Assembly (NCBI RefSeq): GCF_007827465.1
Contig: NZ_VISL01000001.1
Coordinates: 1,941,001 to 2,005,000 of the forward strand
Reading direction: 5' to 3'
DNA length: 64,000 nt
Origin: Dokdonia sp. Hel_I_53
Lineage (GTDB): Bacteria > Bacteroidota > Bacteroidia > Flavobacteriales > Flavobacteriaceae
The position numbers were made by a program, and so were the translations under genes. A model generated the notes under the pieces. It had not been told where the DNA came from and searched no databases. It saw only the letters and a list, made by a program, of their open reading frames with translations. This document shows positions 1-9,395 of this stretch, one piece after another (position 1 is the first letter of the stretch; every line of letters starts with the position of its first letter).

Positions 1-45
1 TCCTTCAAAGGCTGATATTATATATAATCACTATCACGCAAAATA

Positions 46-2274
46 ATGAAGTATTTACTTTCTATATCGGTATTGTTTTGGAGCTTTCAAGTTTTCGCGC
101 AAGCAGAAAATGATGATTTAAAAGTGGGGCTTGTCTTAAGTGGCGGGGGAGCAAAAGGTCTTGCTCATATTGGAGTTCTTAAGGTGATTGAAGAAGCGGG
201 CATAAAATTAGATTATATAGCAGGAACGAGTATGGGAGCTGTGGTTGGCGGCTTATATGCAGCTGGATATAGCGCCTCTCAACTCGATTCTATTTTTACT
301 AGTGTAAATTTTGATAATATCATACAGGACAATTTACCTCGAGAGGCAAAAACCTTTTATGAACGTGCGGATGCAGAGAGGTATGCTATTAAACTACCTT
401 TTGATAATTTTAAAGTATCACTACCTAGTTCTTTAAGCAAAGGACAGAACACTTATAATTTACTGTCTCGTACACTAGAACACGTATCTGATATAGAAAA
501 CTATAGCAAATTACCTATTCCTTTTTTTTGTATTGCTACAGATGTAGAAAAAGGGGAGCAAGTGATTTTAGATTCTGGTTATCTTCCAGAATCTATAAGC
601 GCCAGTGGGGCATTACCTTCTTTATTTAGTCCTGTATTGCTAGATGGGAAGTTACTAATAGATGGCGGTGTCGTGAATAATTACCCTATCTATGAATTAA
701 GAGACAAAGGGATGGACATTATTATAGGTGTAGATGTGCAAGATACTTTGAGGGGGCGTAAAGATTTAAAATCTGCTACTGACGTACTGCTACAAATAAA
801 TAATTATAAAACTATCCAAGATATGGTCACAAAAAGAGGTGAGACAGACATCTACATACGACCAAGTGTGGATGACTTTTCTGTGGTTTCTTTTGATATG
901 GGCAGAGAGATTGTTTCTAAAGGGTCTAAAATGGCAATGGATCAATATGAGATACTTAAAGAACTTGCCATTAAACAAAATGCCACGGTCAAGAAAAAAA
1001 TAGCTCCAATCACCACAGACTCTATAGCTATACAGGCCGTAACGATAAGTGGTAATGATCACTATACAAGGAGCTACATATTAGGTAAACTAAAGTTTAA
1101 ACCCCCTTTAACATTAAAATACGAGACATTGTATGAAGGTTTTAATAACCTTTCTGCAACAGAAAATTTCAAGAGGGTAGGCCACAAATTACAAGCTGTA
1201 GAAGATGGATACTTGCTACACATAGCCCTACAAGAGGCAACAAGTACTCAGTCTTTAAAATTAGGAATCCAATATAACGACCTCTACCGAGCTTCAGGTC
1301 TTCTGAATTTTACAAAGAAAAGAGTGCTCTTTCGTAATGATGTTGCCTCTATGGATTTAATTGTAGGAGATAATATTAGATACAATTTTGACTATTATAT
1401 TGATAAAGGTTTTTATTGGAGTGTTGGTCTTAACTCTTCATACACATCATTTAATCACAGTATTAATGCACAACTTGTTGAAGAGGTACAAGGTATTGAC
1501 ATCGCTGGTGTCAATAAATTAAGCCTAGACTATCAAGATCTTACAAACAAAATTTACCTACAAACTCTATTTCTCAAACAATTCTCACTAGACTTAGGTT
1601 TAAAGCATAAGTATCTTGATGTTGAGACAGAAACCCTAGTCTCAACAAATGAAGGCGATCAAGGCGTAATCTTTGAAAAAAGTCATCTCGCAGGGGCCTA
1701 CGGACAGCTCAAGTACGACTCTCTAGATAATATTTTTTTTCCAAATTCTGGATTCTATTTTGACGGAGATTTTAATTTGTATGTATACTCATCAGATTTT
1801 AATAATTCTTTTTCAGAATTTGGTATTGCTAATGCTGAATTTAAATATGCTCAAAACTTTAAACACAACCTAACCGCTATTTTAGAGATTTCAGGGGGAT
1901 TTAAGGTAGGAGGAAAAGATACAAGGACCTTAGATTTTTTTCTTGGAGGATACGGAGCAAAAAAAGTGAATAATATGGTTCCTTTTTTAGGTTATGATTT
2001 TTTTAGTGTTACTGGTGATGGATATGTAAAGGCTGCTTTTGAGTTAGACTATGAAATTTTCAAAAAAAACCATGTAAATCTATCTGCAAATTTTGCAAAT
2101 GTAGGATATGATCTTTTTGAATCACCAGATGACTGGTTACCGCCCCCTTCTTATTCTGGGTATTCATTAGGGTATGGAGCAGAAACATTTATGGGTCCTA
2201 TGGAAGTAAAATACACCTATAGTCCAGAGATAAAAGCAAGTGAGTGGTTTATAAGTCTTGGTTTTAGATTTTAA
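46..2274 (+). CDS. Patatin-like phospholipase with POTRA and outer-membrane barrel (PlpD-type)
   Basis: The product is 742 residues. After a signal peptide (about residues 1-20) comes a patatin domain with the oxyanion motif GGGAKG at 33-38, the nucleophile motif GTSMG (Ser62) and the DGG motif (Asp206), which together form the Ser-Asp dyad of the patatin/NTE lipases. Residues about 320-390 resemble a POTRA domain, and the rest is a BamA/Omp85-like beta barrel ending in an aromatic residue (SLGFRF). The order patatin-POTRA-barrel is that of the type Vd proteins such as PlpD, so the lipase may be displayed on the cell surface or released. Substrate is not visible from sequence; acyl-lipid hydrolysis is inferred from the family. 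Confidence 0.9.
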   Translation: MKYLLSISVLFWSFQVFAQAENDDLKVGLVLSGGGAKGLAHIGVLKVIEEAGIKLDYIAGTSMGAVVGGLYAAGYSASQLDSIFTSVNFDNIIQDNLPREAKTFYERADAERYAIKLPFDNFKVSLPSSLSKGQNTYNLLSRTLEHVSDIENYSKLPIPFFCIATDVEKGEQVILDSGYLPESISASGALPSLFSPVLLDGKLLIDGGVVNNYPIYELRDKGMDIIIGVDVQDTLRGRKDLKSATDVLLQINNYKTIQDMVTKRGETDIYIRPSVDDFSVVSFDMGREIVSKGSKMAMDQYEILKELAIKQNATVKKKIAPITTDSIAIQAVTISGNDHYTRSYILGKLKFKPPLTLKYETLYEGFNNLSATENFKRVGHKLQAVEDGYLLHIALQEATSTQSLKLGIQYNDLYRASGLLNFTKKRVLFRNDVASMDLIVGDNIRYNFDYYIDKGFYWSVGLNSSYTSFNHSINAQLVEEVQGIDIAGVNKLSLDYQDLTNKIYLQTLFLKQFSLDLGLKHKYLDVETETLVSTNEGDQGVIFEKSHLAGAYGQLKYDSLDNIFFPNSGFYFDGDFNLYVYSSDFNNSFSEFGIANAEFKYAQNFKHNLTAILEISGGFKVGGKDTRTLDFFLGGYGAKKVNNMVPFLGYDFFSVTGDGYVKAAFELDYEIFKKNHVNLSANFANVGYDLFESPDDWLPPPSYSGYSLGYGAETFMGPMEVKYTYSPEIKASEWFISLGFRF

Positions 2275-2404
2275 CGTGCTTAGACAATACTTTTAGGAAT
2301 TGATCGTTAGTTTGATTTTATATTTTTTTTAACGCAACGAGACCAATTTATGGCATATATCGTGGTTTGATACTTATAACGTTTCATCTCTAAAATCCCT
2401 CCTT

Positions 2405-3193
2405 ATGAAGACCTCTTTATTAATTGCTCTAAGTATCTCTCTCTTCTTTTTATCTACAAGCTGTAGCTCAGAAAAAAAGAATAACAACTCAACAAAGAGT
2501 GACGTTTCTATGAAGTCCTCCAGCCCTGCAGATGCTACTAACCTAAGTAAATCTTCTAACGCTTCTTTGTTTGTTAATGCCAGTTCTGGGTTGTCATTAA
2601 GAGAAGGTACAAATCTTAGATCCAATAAAATTCTCACATTACCATACGGCTCAGAGGTCATTAAAATAAGCACTCCAGCAAACACAAAAATGACCGTAGA
2701 GGGAATTACAGGAAATATGGTAGAAGTTAGTTATCAAGGGGCCAAAGGTTTTGCTTTTGATGGGTATCTAAGCCCGATTGCTCCGCCAAAAGCTGAAGAA
2801 ACTTTAAAAAATTATGCAAGTCGTATCAGTACAGATTCACAAAAGATTGTGGTTGTAAAAACACCTCATAAGAAAGGAGATACATACGGAATGCTTACAG
2901 AAGTAATACTTCCAGCAACTAATTGGGGGGAAATATACAAGATTACCAAAATGCTTTTTAATTTACCTAAGAACATAAATCCCAATCTCTCTCAGGCTGA
3001 ATCTAACATAAAGATAGTTAATAGTAGAAAAAGAGAGCGAACACTCATAGATGAGTTAACTATACATACGGATGATTCAAAAGAAATAACGTCTGTAGAA
3101 TATGAGTACGTACTGAAAAATTATAGCAGGTCCGTACGAATTATAAAAGTGATAAACGGGTATAAAATTATCGAAAATGAAAGCTCTATATAA
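2405..3193 (+). CDS. SH3-domain lipoprotein
   Basis: The 262-residue product starts with a lipoprotein signal peptide whose lipobox ends STSC (Cys about residue 20), followed by a polar Ser/Asn/Lys linker. Residues about 55-125 resemble a bacterial SH3 domain (the SLFVNASSGLSLREG segment is a typical first strand, and GFAFDGYLSP a typical end). The remaining C-terminal half has no fold I recognise. Such lipoproteins sit in the periplasm or outer membrane and often bind cell-wall peptides, but that role is inferred. It is followed by a strong hairpin shared with convergent pyk. Confidence 0.75.
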   Translation: MKTSLLIALSISLFFLSTSCSSEKKNNNSTKSDVSMKSSSPADATNLSKSSNASLFVNASSGLSLREGTNLRSNKILTLPYGSEVIKISTPANTKMTVEGITGNMVEVSYQGAKGFAFDGYLSPIAPPKAEETLKNYASRISTDSQKIVVVKTPHKKGDTYGMLTEVILPATNWGEIYKITKMLFNLPKNINPNLSQAESNIKIVNSRKRERTLIDELTIHTDDSKEITSVEYEYVLKNYSRSVRIIKVINGYKIIENESSI

Positions 3194-3198
3194 GTTGT

Positions 3199-3237
3199 AA
3201 ACTAAGGTTGGAAGTTCATTCTTCCAACCCTTAGTTT
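3199..3237. terminator. Bidirectional terminator between lipoprotein gene and pyk
   Basis: An inverted repeat of about 16 bases per arm (arms 3199-3214 and 3221-3237, one bulge) encloses a six-base loop and lies between the two convergent stop codons. Confidence 0.75.
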
Positions 3238-3250
3238 AATAATCATAGAT

Positions 3251-4678
3251 CTACACTTCTGATACTCGTAAAGTATTTACCATACCTCTGTCTAATAAGG
3301 GCATAGCTACTAGATTAATAAGCATATCACCTTTGTCAACAAAACCTCTATCTACAGCCAGTTGTCTAATATCTTCTACAGTCTCGTCAGTACTCACAAA
3401 TTTGTCGTAAAACATTGCTTTTACACCCCAAAGCAAGTTGAGTTGCGTTAAAATTTGTTTATTCGAAGTAAATACTAAAATATGAGAAGAAGGTCGCCAT
3501 GCCGAGATTTGAAAAGCAGTATACCCACTATTTGTAAGCGTTGTGATAGCTCTAGCATCAATTTCGTTTGCCATAAGTGAAGCATGGTAACAAATAGCCT
3601 TAGTAATATATCTCTTCGTTTTTATATGTGGAGGATTTTGAGGTACTTTTATGAGGTCTGAATCTTCCACATTACGACATATAGATGCCATTTTCTCAAT
3701 TACTTGAACTGGATATTGACCCACTGAAGTTTCTCCAGAGAGCATTACAGCATCTGCACCATCCATTACAGAATTTGCTACATCATTAACCTCTGCACGT
3801 GTAGGTGTAAGGCTGGAAATCATCGTTTCCATCATTTGAGTAGCAATAATTACTGGAATACGAGCCTCCTTTGCCCTTAAAACTAATTGCTTTTGAATCA
3901 ATGGGACTTCTTCTGCTGGAATCTCTACTCCGAGATCACCACGCGCGACCATCAAACCATCACAAAAAGCGATAATCTTATCAATATTTTCAACGGCTTC
4001 TGGTTTTTCAATTTTTGCTATAATTGGAATCTTATAATCAGAGTGTTCTAATATAATCTCTTGTAGTTGTTGTAAGTCTTGTGCGTGACGTACAAAAGAA
4101 AGAGCAATCCAGTCTACTTTGAGGCTAATAGCAAAAATGGCATCTTTTACATCCTTCTCAGTGAGTGCAGGTAGTGATATATTAGTATTAGGTAAATTCA
4201 CACCTTTCTTTGAGCGTAATGGTCCGCCTTGAATCACTTCTGCTGTGACTTCTGTTTCTCCATCTGTTTCTAGTACCTCAAACATTAACTTACCATCATC
4301 TAATAAGATTCGTTCTCCTTTTTTTACATCTCTTGGGAAGTGCTTGTAATTCATATAGACACGATCTTTTGTACCCTCAAACTCACTTTCTGTAGAGAAA
4401 GTAATGTGATCGCCTGGTTGCACCACCACCTCTTCTTTCATCTTTCCAACTCTCAACTTTGGCCCTTGTAGGTCTGCAAGGATGGAAGTGTTATGACCCG
4501 TTTCTTCACTGAGTTGACGTATCATATCAACACGCTCTTTGACATCCTCGTAATCTGCATGTGAAAAATTGATTCTGAACACATCTACACCTGCATTCAT
4601 CATATCGTGAAGTATCTCTTTCTTACTTGTAGCGGGCCCTAAGGTTGCTACTATTTTTGTTTTTTTTCTTTGTGGCAT
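3251..4678 (-). CDS. pyk: Pyruvate kinase
   Basis: This 475-residue protein converts phosphoenolpyruvate and ADP to pyruvate and ATP, the last step of glycolysis. It begins RKKTKIVATLGPATS, the standard N-terminus, and carries the active-site signature IIAKIEKPEAVENID with the catalytic lysine, the metal site MVARGDLGVEIP, and TRAEVNDVANSVMDGADAVMLSGETSVGQYP. The length is normal. Its ATG overlaps by one base the TAA of the upstream IPExxxVDY gene (TAATG), so the two are probably translationally coupled. Confidence 0.97.
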   Translation of the reverse strand: MPQRKKTKIVATLGPATSKKEILHDMMNAGVDVFRINFSHADYEDVKERVDMIRQLSEETGHNTSILADLQGPKLRVGKMKEEVVVQPGDHITFSTESEFEGTKDRVYMNYKHFPRDVKKGERILLDDGKLMFEVLETDGETEVTAEVIQGGPLRSKKGVNLPNTNISLPALTEKDVKDAIFAISLKVDWIALSFVRHAQDLQQLQEIILEHSDYKIPIIAKIEKPEAVENIDKIIAFCDGLMVARGDLGVEIPAEEVPLIQKQLVLRAKEARIPVIIATQMMETMISSLTPTRAEVNDVANSVMDGADAVMLSGETSVGQYPVQVIEKMASICRNVEDSDLIKVPQNPPHIKTKRYITKAICYHASLMANEIDARAITTLTNSGYTAFQISAWRPSSHILVFTSNKQILTQLNLLWGVKAMFYDKFVSTDETVEDIRQLAVDRGFVDKGDMLINLVAMPLLDRGMVNTLRVSEV

Positions 4679-5160
4679 TATTCAAAAATTAAATTTTGTT
4701 TGTTTTTTAGCGAGCTCACATTAACGTCGTAAGCAGTTACGATTTGTGGTATTTGGTTGAGCGTTTTTAAGGTTTTCGCTTTCGCGAAAGCGCACCCATC
4801 TTCAACAATTTTTACAAAATAATCTACCTGTTGCATCTCAGGTATAAAATATGCTGTGCGTATTGATGATTCTGTTTCAAAAAGACCCGTTGCAGCTGTC
4901 ACTATTTCTTGTCCTTTCATCTTATTTGAAAAAAGATAATAATCGATATACTGATGATCATCATTATATTCAAAATAAGGGTAGTTTAAGGGGTGAACCC
5001 CTTCATCTAGCACAAGGTCTCGATTTGATCTTGAGAGGCGGAGATTAAGGTGTTTATTAAGTAAAAAGGCAATATAATATGGTTCTAAAGAAGCATGAAC
5101 AGCAATGAGCGTGAAGTCATAGCCAATAGAATCTTCTAAGAGAATTTTGTAAGCCCCCAT
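4678..5160 (-). CDS. IPExxxVDY family protein
   Basis: A roughly 160-residue protein named for the motif it contains, IPEMQQVDYFVKI. Its biochemical function is not known to me. Members are found in Bacteroidota and commonly sit directly upstream of pyk, as here (one-base stop/start overlap). I chose the start at 5160 (MGAYKILLEDS) instead of the in-frame ATG at 5181, because a near-consensus -7 box (TTACTTTG) ends only a few bases before 5160, which makes a leaderless or nearly leaderless transcript likely. A copy of the interspersed palindrome (4777-4792) lies inside the gene and is read as AFAKA. Confidence 0.85.
   Translation of the reverse strand: MGAYKILLEDSIGYDFTLIAVHASLEPYYIAFLLNKHLNLRLSRSNRDLVLDEGVHPLNYPYFEYNDDHQYIDYYLFSNKMKGQEIVTAATGLFETESSIRTAYFIPEMQQVDYFVKIVEDGCAFAKAKTLKTLNQIPQIVTAYDVNVSSLKNKQNLIFE
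4777..4792. repeat. Interspersed palindrome copy 1 (genic)
   Basis: Exact CGCTTTCGCGAAAGCG. It lies inside the IPExxxVDY gene and is read on the minus strand as AFAKA. Confidence 0.9.
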
Positions 5161-5205
5161 AGTCACAAAGTAAGTAAGCAATATACAAATAAGTGATCGA
5201 ACGCT

Positions 5206-5223
5206 TTTAAGCTTAAGCTTAAA
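5206..5223. repeat. 18-bp perfect palindrome upstream of IPExxxVDY-pyk
   Basis: TTTAAGCTTAAGCTTAAA is a perfect palindrome made of two overlapping AAGCTT units. It lies in the gap between the sensor-kinase stop codon and the start of the IPExxxVDY-pyk pair. It could be an operator for that pair or a weak end structure of the kinase transcript. Confidence 0.5.
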
Positions 5224-5251
5224 CTTACGTAAACGTTTGCGCTCATAAAAT

Positions 5252-6886
5252 TTATGAAAGGGGCAGCGTAAAAGTAACTATTGTGCCTTTTCCAATCTCA
5301 CTATCTATATGGAGTGATCCTTTGTGAATCTTGACCAAAGAAAAGCTTAGCACTAAACCCAGTCCTGAGCCTTTTTCTTTTTTTGCCCCTTCTTGAGCAA
5401 CAAAACCTTTGAGATTAAAAAGCTTTGACTTATCACTTTCTGATATTCCTGTGCCTGTATCTTCTATACTAAAGGTAAAGTTGTTGTCTATTTTAGACAA
5501 CTCGACGACTATAATTTCATTCTCATAGGAGAATTTTATAGCATTAGAAATTAAATTTCCAATTACTGTAGAAATCATATTTTTATCTCCAACTATGGTT
5601 GAATTAAAGCTTGATTCGACTCTTATATTTAAACTTTTGTTTAAAAGACCTTGCTGATGGGCTTTAATCTGGTCTTTTGTAATAGATAGTATATCTATTT
5701 CTTCAGGATTATATTTTATCTGGCCTTTCTGTAGTTTTGACCATTTTAAAAGATTGTCTATAAGTATGATACTATTTCTACTAGAGCATTCTAAAGATTT
5801 CATAATAGCCTTTGTCTCTTCATTTTGGATTTTTTCGTCATTAAGGACATCCAGAAAATTTATTATGGAAGATAGAGGACTCCGTAAGTCGTGTGCAATA
5901 ATTGAAAAGAATTTATTTTTTGTTTCCACTAGCGAGGTAAGTCGCTTTTTTTGAGCTGCTATTAATCTATTTTTTCTTTTGTATATATAATATCGTACAG
6001 TTAGAAGCAACATAAACCCTAAAATCAACACATACAACGCTAGAGAAAATATAATAATTTTAGTGTTTTCTTTGTAACTGGATTTATAAGCGCTACTTAC
6101 TATAAACTTTTTATTGTAAAATGAAAAAGTGGACGCTATAAATTGTTCTGGATGTATATCAAAGTTCTTATAATATTGAGGATCTTTTTCTTTTGCAAAA
6201 ACCTTTTGACCGTTATACGCTCTAGTTCTATCAAAGTAACTGCCATCATTACTTTGAAATTTAAACACTAGATCTTTTATATTAATACCTAAATACAGAT
6301 CGTCCATAATTGGGCCTAACTCAACTACACTAGAAATATACCCCAAGGAGACCCCCTCATTATTTACTATTCCAAATCCTACGGGTAGACCTACTCTGCC
6401 TTCTAAAAGATTTGTAGGGTTAGAAACATAAAAATCAGAACTGGTTATAAGAGTATCCATTCTTTCTATACCACTTTTTCCAATAATGGACTCTATAGAT
6501 TTTCCAGCAAGTTGTAATGATTTTGTTTCTTGCATTGTAAAATCATATATGAAAATATGATTTGTATCAACATAGGAAACACAGAAGGGAGGGTTCGTAT
6601 TTAAATCGTTAGTCTGATTTTCTAAATAGGTCTTTGCAAAATCTTCTGGAGGAACAATGTTTGTAAGCTCAATGTGTGATTTTAACCCTGATAATAATGT
6701 TGCGTAATTTTTAAAAGCATTTTCTAATCCCTCAGAAACGCCTCGATTAGCTATTTCTAGTCTTTGTTTTCTTGCAAATTTTTCTTGTGATAAGATATCT
6801 GAAGTTCCCCAGTATAACACAATAGCTGTCACAAGAGCTAGTAAAGCAAGTACAATATAATACTTCTTAGGAAAGTTTACAGACAT
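5252..6886 (-). CDS. Orphan sensor histidine kinase
   Basis: The 544-residue protein has a membrane segment at about 9-26, an extracytoplasmic sensor region of about 250 residues, a second membrane segment at about 276-297, a short coiled linker, a HisKA dimerisation domain with the phospho-acceptor in IIAHDLRSPLSS (His about 332), and a HATPase_c domain with N box (NLISNAIKFS), G1 (DTGTGIS) and G2 (GSGLGLVLS). The sensor region between the membrane segments resembles Cache/PAS-like folds in length, but I cannot name the ligand. No response regulator gene is adjacent, so its partner must be encoded elsewhere. Confidence 0.88.
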   Translation of the reverse strand: MSVNFPKKYYIVLALLALVTAIVLYWGTSDILSQEKFARKQRLEIANRGVSEGLENAFKNYATLLSGLKSHIELTNIVPPEDFAKTYLENQTNDLNTNPPFCVSYVDTNHIFIYDFTMQETKSLQLAGKSIESIIGKSGIERMDTLITSSDFYVSNPTNLLEGRVGLPVGFGIVNNEGVSLGYISSVVELGPIMDDLYLGINIKDLVFKFQSNDGSYFDRTRAYNGQKVFAKEKDPQYYKNFDIHPEQFIASTFSFYNKKFIVSSAYKSSYKENTKIIIFSLALYVLILGFMLLLTVRYYIYKRKNRLIAAQKKRLTSLVETKNKFFSIIAHDLRSPLSSIINFLDVLNDEKIQNEETKAIMKSLECSSRNSIILIDNLLKWSKLQKGQIKYNPEEIDILSITKDQIKAHQQGLLNKSLNIRVESSFNSTIVGDKNMISTVIGNLISNAIKFSYENEIIVVELSKIDNNFTFSIEDTGTGISESDKSKLFNLKGFVAQEGAKKEKGSGLGLVLSFSLVKIHKGSLHIDSEIGKGTIVTFTLPLS

Positions 6887-6977
6887 AGACTAAAGAACAG
6901 AGGTTCAATGCTTTAATCTCCTAGGGACACAAGATGATTAAAAAAGCTAATTTAATGAAATGAATTCAAAAAATTAT

Positions 6978-7715
6978 TTAATTACCTTCAATTTCTCGCT
7001 GAAAAGCATAAAAAGCCCGTTTAGATGCAATTTCTTCTGCTTTTTTCTTGCTAGTTGCTCTAGCCTTTGCGGCGATTCTACCATCGACATATAGCTTGAC
7101 GCCAAAATGTTTTAAAGTGTCCTGTCCAGTATCTTCAAAAGTTTCAAACTTAAATGCTTTTTTCTCCTTTTGACACCATTCTATCAAAACGCTCTTATAA
7201 CTTATGATACGACCCTCTAATTTTTCAATATCAACATAGGGTTTTATAACTCGTTTTTTTATGAATTTCTCGCAATAGCGATATCCTCTATCCAAGTAAA
7301 TTGCACCAATAAGAGCCTCGAAGAGATTGCCGTGTATATTTGCTCCAAAGTTATCTAATGGGATATTTGCTCTTACGTAACGTATTAAATTAAGATCCCT
7401 CCCTAATTCATTGAGATGCTTACGGCTTACAACTTTAGACCTCATCTTTGTGAGATACCCTTCATTACCGCCCTGCACCACATCAAATAAATGAGCCGCA
7501 ATTACAGAGCCTAGCATAGCGTCTCCTAAAAACTCTAATCGCTCATAGTTGAGTGGGTTACCATCTTCTTTCTTCAAAGCAAGAGAACGGTGAGTAAAAG
7601 CTTTTTCATAGTAGCTAATCTCTTTAGGCTTAAAGCCTAGTATAGAATGCATACGCATAAAAAAACTCCCGTCCTTGTTGGGACGAGAGTTAAATATTTT
7701 TTTTAGAGCACTCAT
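6978..7715 (-). CDS. rnc: Ribonuclease III
   Basis: A 245-residue double-strand-specific endoribonuclease that matures rRNA and processes structured mRNAs. The signature ERLEFLGDAMLG carries the catalytic acidic residues of the RNase III domain, a second acidic site is FEALIGAIYLDRG, and the C-terminal part (about 170-240) is a dsRNA-binding domain ending KKKAEEIASKRAFYAF. It starts five bases after the fabF stop, forming the common acpP-fabF-rnc arrangement. Confidence 0.96.
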   Translation of the reverse strand: MSALKKIFNSRPNKDGSFFMRMHSILGFKPKEISYYEKAFTHRSLALKKEDGNPLNYERLEFLGDAMLGSVIAAHLFDVVQGGNEGYLTKMRSKVVSRKHLNELGRDLNLIRYVRANIPLDNFGANIHGNLFEALIGAIYLDRGYRYCEKFIKKRVIKPYVDIEKLEGRIISYKSVLIEWCQKEKKAFKFETFEDTGQDTLKHFGVKLYVDGRIAAKARATSKKKAEEIASKRAFYAFQREIEGN

Positions 7716-7720
7716 TATTC

Positions 7721-8974
7721 TTAAGCCTCTAATTTTTTAAATAACACACAAGCGTTATGGCCTCCAAAACCAAAGGTGTTGCTCATGGCTACATTAATCT
7801 CTTTTTCTTGAGCTTTATTAAGTGTAAGATTAAAAGAGGGGTCTATATTTTCATCAACAGTCGTGTGGTTTATAGTTGGAGGGACAAGACTATGCTGCAT
7901 TGCTAATATCGCAGCAATAGATTCTATAGCTCCAGCAGCACCTAAGAGGTGACCTGTCATAGATTTTGTTGAATTTATATTAATATCTGCTGCGTGTTCT
8001 CCAAATACTTTAGATATAGCTTTAAGTTCTGCTACATCACCAAGAGGAGTTGAAGTACCGTGTGTATTAATATGATCTACATCTTCTGGTTTTAAACCAG
8101 CATCTCTTAAACAATTGAGCATTACACGCTCTACACCTATTCCGTCTGGATGCGGTGCTGTCATGTGATAAGCATCACTAGACATACCTCCACCTACAAC
8201 TTCTGCATAAATTTTTGCGCCACGTGCTTTAGCGTGCTCATATTCCTCAAGAATGAGAGCTCCGCCTCCTTCACCTAAAACAAATCCATCTCTAGTGGCG
8301 TCAAAAGGTCTTGACGCACTCTCCATATCATCATTTCTAGTTGATAACGCATGCATTGCATTAAAACCTCCCATACCTGCGGGTGTAACTGCTGCTTCAC
8401 TTCCTCCTGTAACTATAATATCACAATGCCCTAAACGTATATAGTTAAGTGCATCGATCATTGCGTTTGCAGAAGAAGCACAGGCAGAGACCGTTGTATA
8501 ATTAGGTCCCATAAAACCATGCTTAATAGAAATATTACCAGGAGCAATATCTGCTATCATTTTAGGTATAAAGAAAGGATTAAATCTTGGGGTTCCATCT
8601 CCGGCTCCAAAGTTGAGAACTTCATTTTGAAAAGTTTCTAGACCACCTATACCGGCTCCCCATATAACTCCAACTCTAAATTTATCAACCGTATCGAGGT
8701 CGATACCCGCGTCATTGATAGCCTCATCTGAGGCTACCAATGCATACTGGGCAAATTTATCTAGCTTTCGAGCTTCTTTACGATCAAAGAACTCGAGAGC
8801 GTCAAAGTTTTTAAGTTCACAAGCAAACTTCGTCTTAAACTTTTCTGCATCAAAATAAGTGATGGGCGCGCACCCACTTTTACCTGTAGAAAGTCCTTCC
8901 CAGTATTCTGCGATATTATTTCCAATAGGGGTAAGTGCACCAAGTCCGGTAACTACTACTCGCTTTAACTCCAT
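7721..8974 (-). CDS. fabF: 3-oxoacyl-ACP synthase II
   Basis: A 417-residue condensing enzyme that elongates acyl-ACP with malonyl-ACP in fatty acid synthesis. The Cys-His-His triad is visible: VSACASSANAM (Cys), NTHGTSTPLGD (His) and KSMTGHLLGAAGA (His). The C-terminal NTFGFGGHN is typical of the family. It lies ten bases downstream of acpP, its carrier-protein substrate, and just ahead of rnc. Confidence 0.97.
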   Translation of the reverse strand: MELKRVVVTGLGALTPIGNNIAEYWEGLSTGKSGCAPITYFDAEKFKTKFACELKNFDALEFFDRKEARKLDKFAQYALVASDEAINDAGIDLDTVDKFRVGVIWGAGIGGLETFQNEVLNFGAGDGTPRFNPFFIPKMIADIAPGNISIKHGFMGPNYTTVSACASSANAMIDALNYIRLGHCDIIVTGGSEAAVTPAGMGGFNAMHALSTRNDDMESASRPFDATRDGFVLGEGGGALILEEYEHAKARGAKIYAEVVGGGMSSDAYHMTAPHPDGIGVERVMLNCLRDAGLKPEDVDHINTHGTSTPLGDVAELKAISKVFGEHAADININSTKSMTGHLLGAAGAIESIAAILAMQHSLVPPTINHTTVDENIDPSFNLTLNKAQEKEINVAMSNTFGFGGHNACVLFKKLEA

Positions 8975-8984
8975 AAGTTAAGAC

Positions 8985-9218
8985 TTATTTTGCGTCTTCT
9001 ATATATGAAACTGCTTGACCTACGGTCGCAATATTTTCTGCTTGATCGTCTGGGATTTGAATATCAAATTCCTTTTCAAACTCCATAATGAGTTCCACTG
9101 TGTCTAGTGAATCAGCGCCTAGGTCGTTTGTGAAGCTCGCTTCTGTTACAACTTCGTTTTCGTCTACTCCTAATTTGTCTACGATTATCGCTTTTACTCT
9201 TGATGCAATGTCTGACAT
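8985..9218 (-). CDS. acpP: Acyl carrier protein
   Basis: The 77-residue acidic protein carries the phosphopantetheine attachment site [11 protein letters not shown] (Ser of DSL) and the usual four-helix pattern. It carries growing acyl chains for FabF and the other fatty acid synthesis enzymes. It is the first gene of acpP-fabF-rnc and has its own Bacteroidota-type promoter just upstream. Confidence 0.97.
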   Translation of the reverse strand: MSDIASRVKAIIVDKLGVDENEVVTEASFTNDLGADSLDTVELIMEFEKEFDIQIPDDQAENIATVGQAVSYIEDAK

Positions 9219-9249
9219 AATTTTCTAATTTAAATTTTGATTTAAGTCG

Positions 9250-9257
9250 CAAAAATA
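9250..9257 (-). promoter_or_regulatory. -7 box of acpP promoter
   Basis: On the minus strand the sequence is TATTTTTG, an exact match to TAnnTTTG, about 32 bases before the acpP start codon. Confidence 0.6.
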
Positions 9258-9395
9258 ACAAACTTTACCGTTAAACAAGTTTGCAACTCAAAAATGTGAA
9301 GGTAATTTACGTAATTCTACTATAAGTTAATCCTAAAGAACCCTCAAAATGTTACTAATAATTCTTTGTTTTGCACAGTCAACAGATCTAATCTA

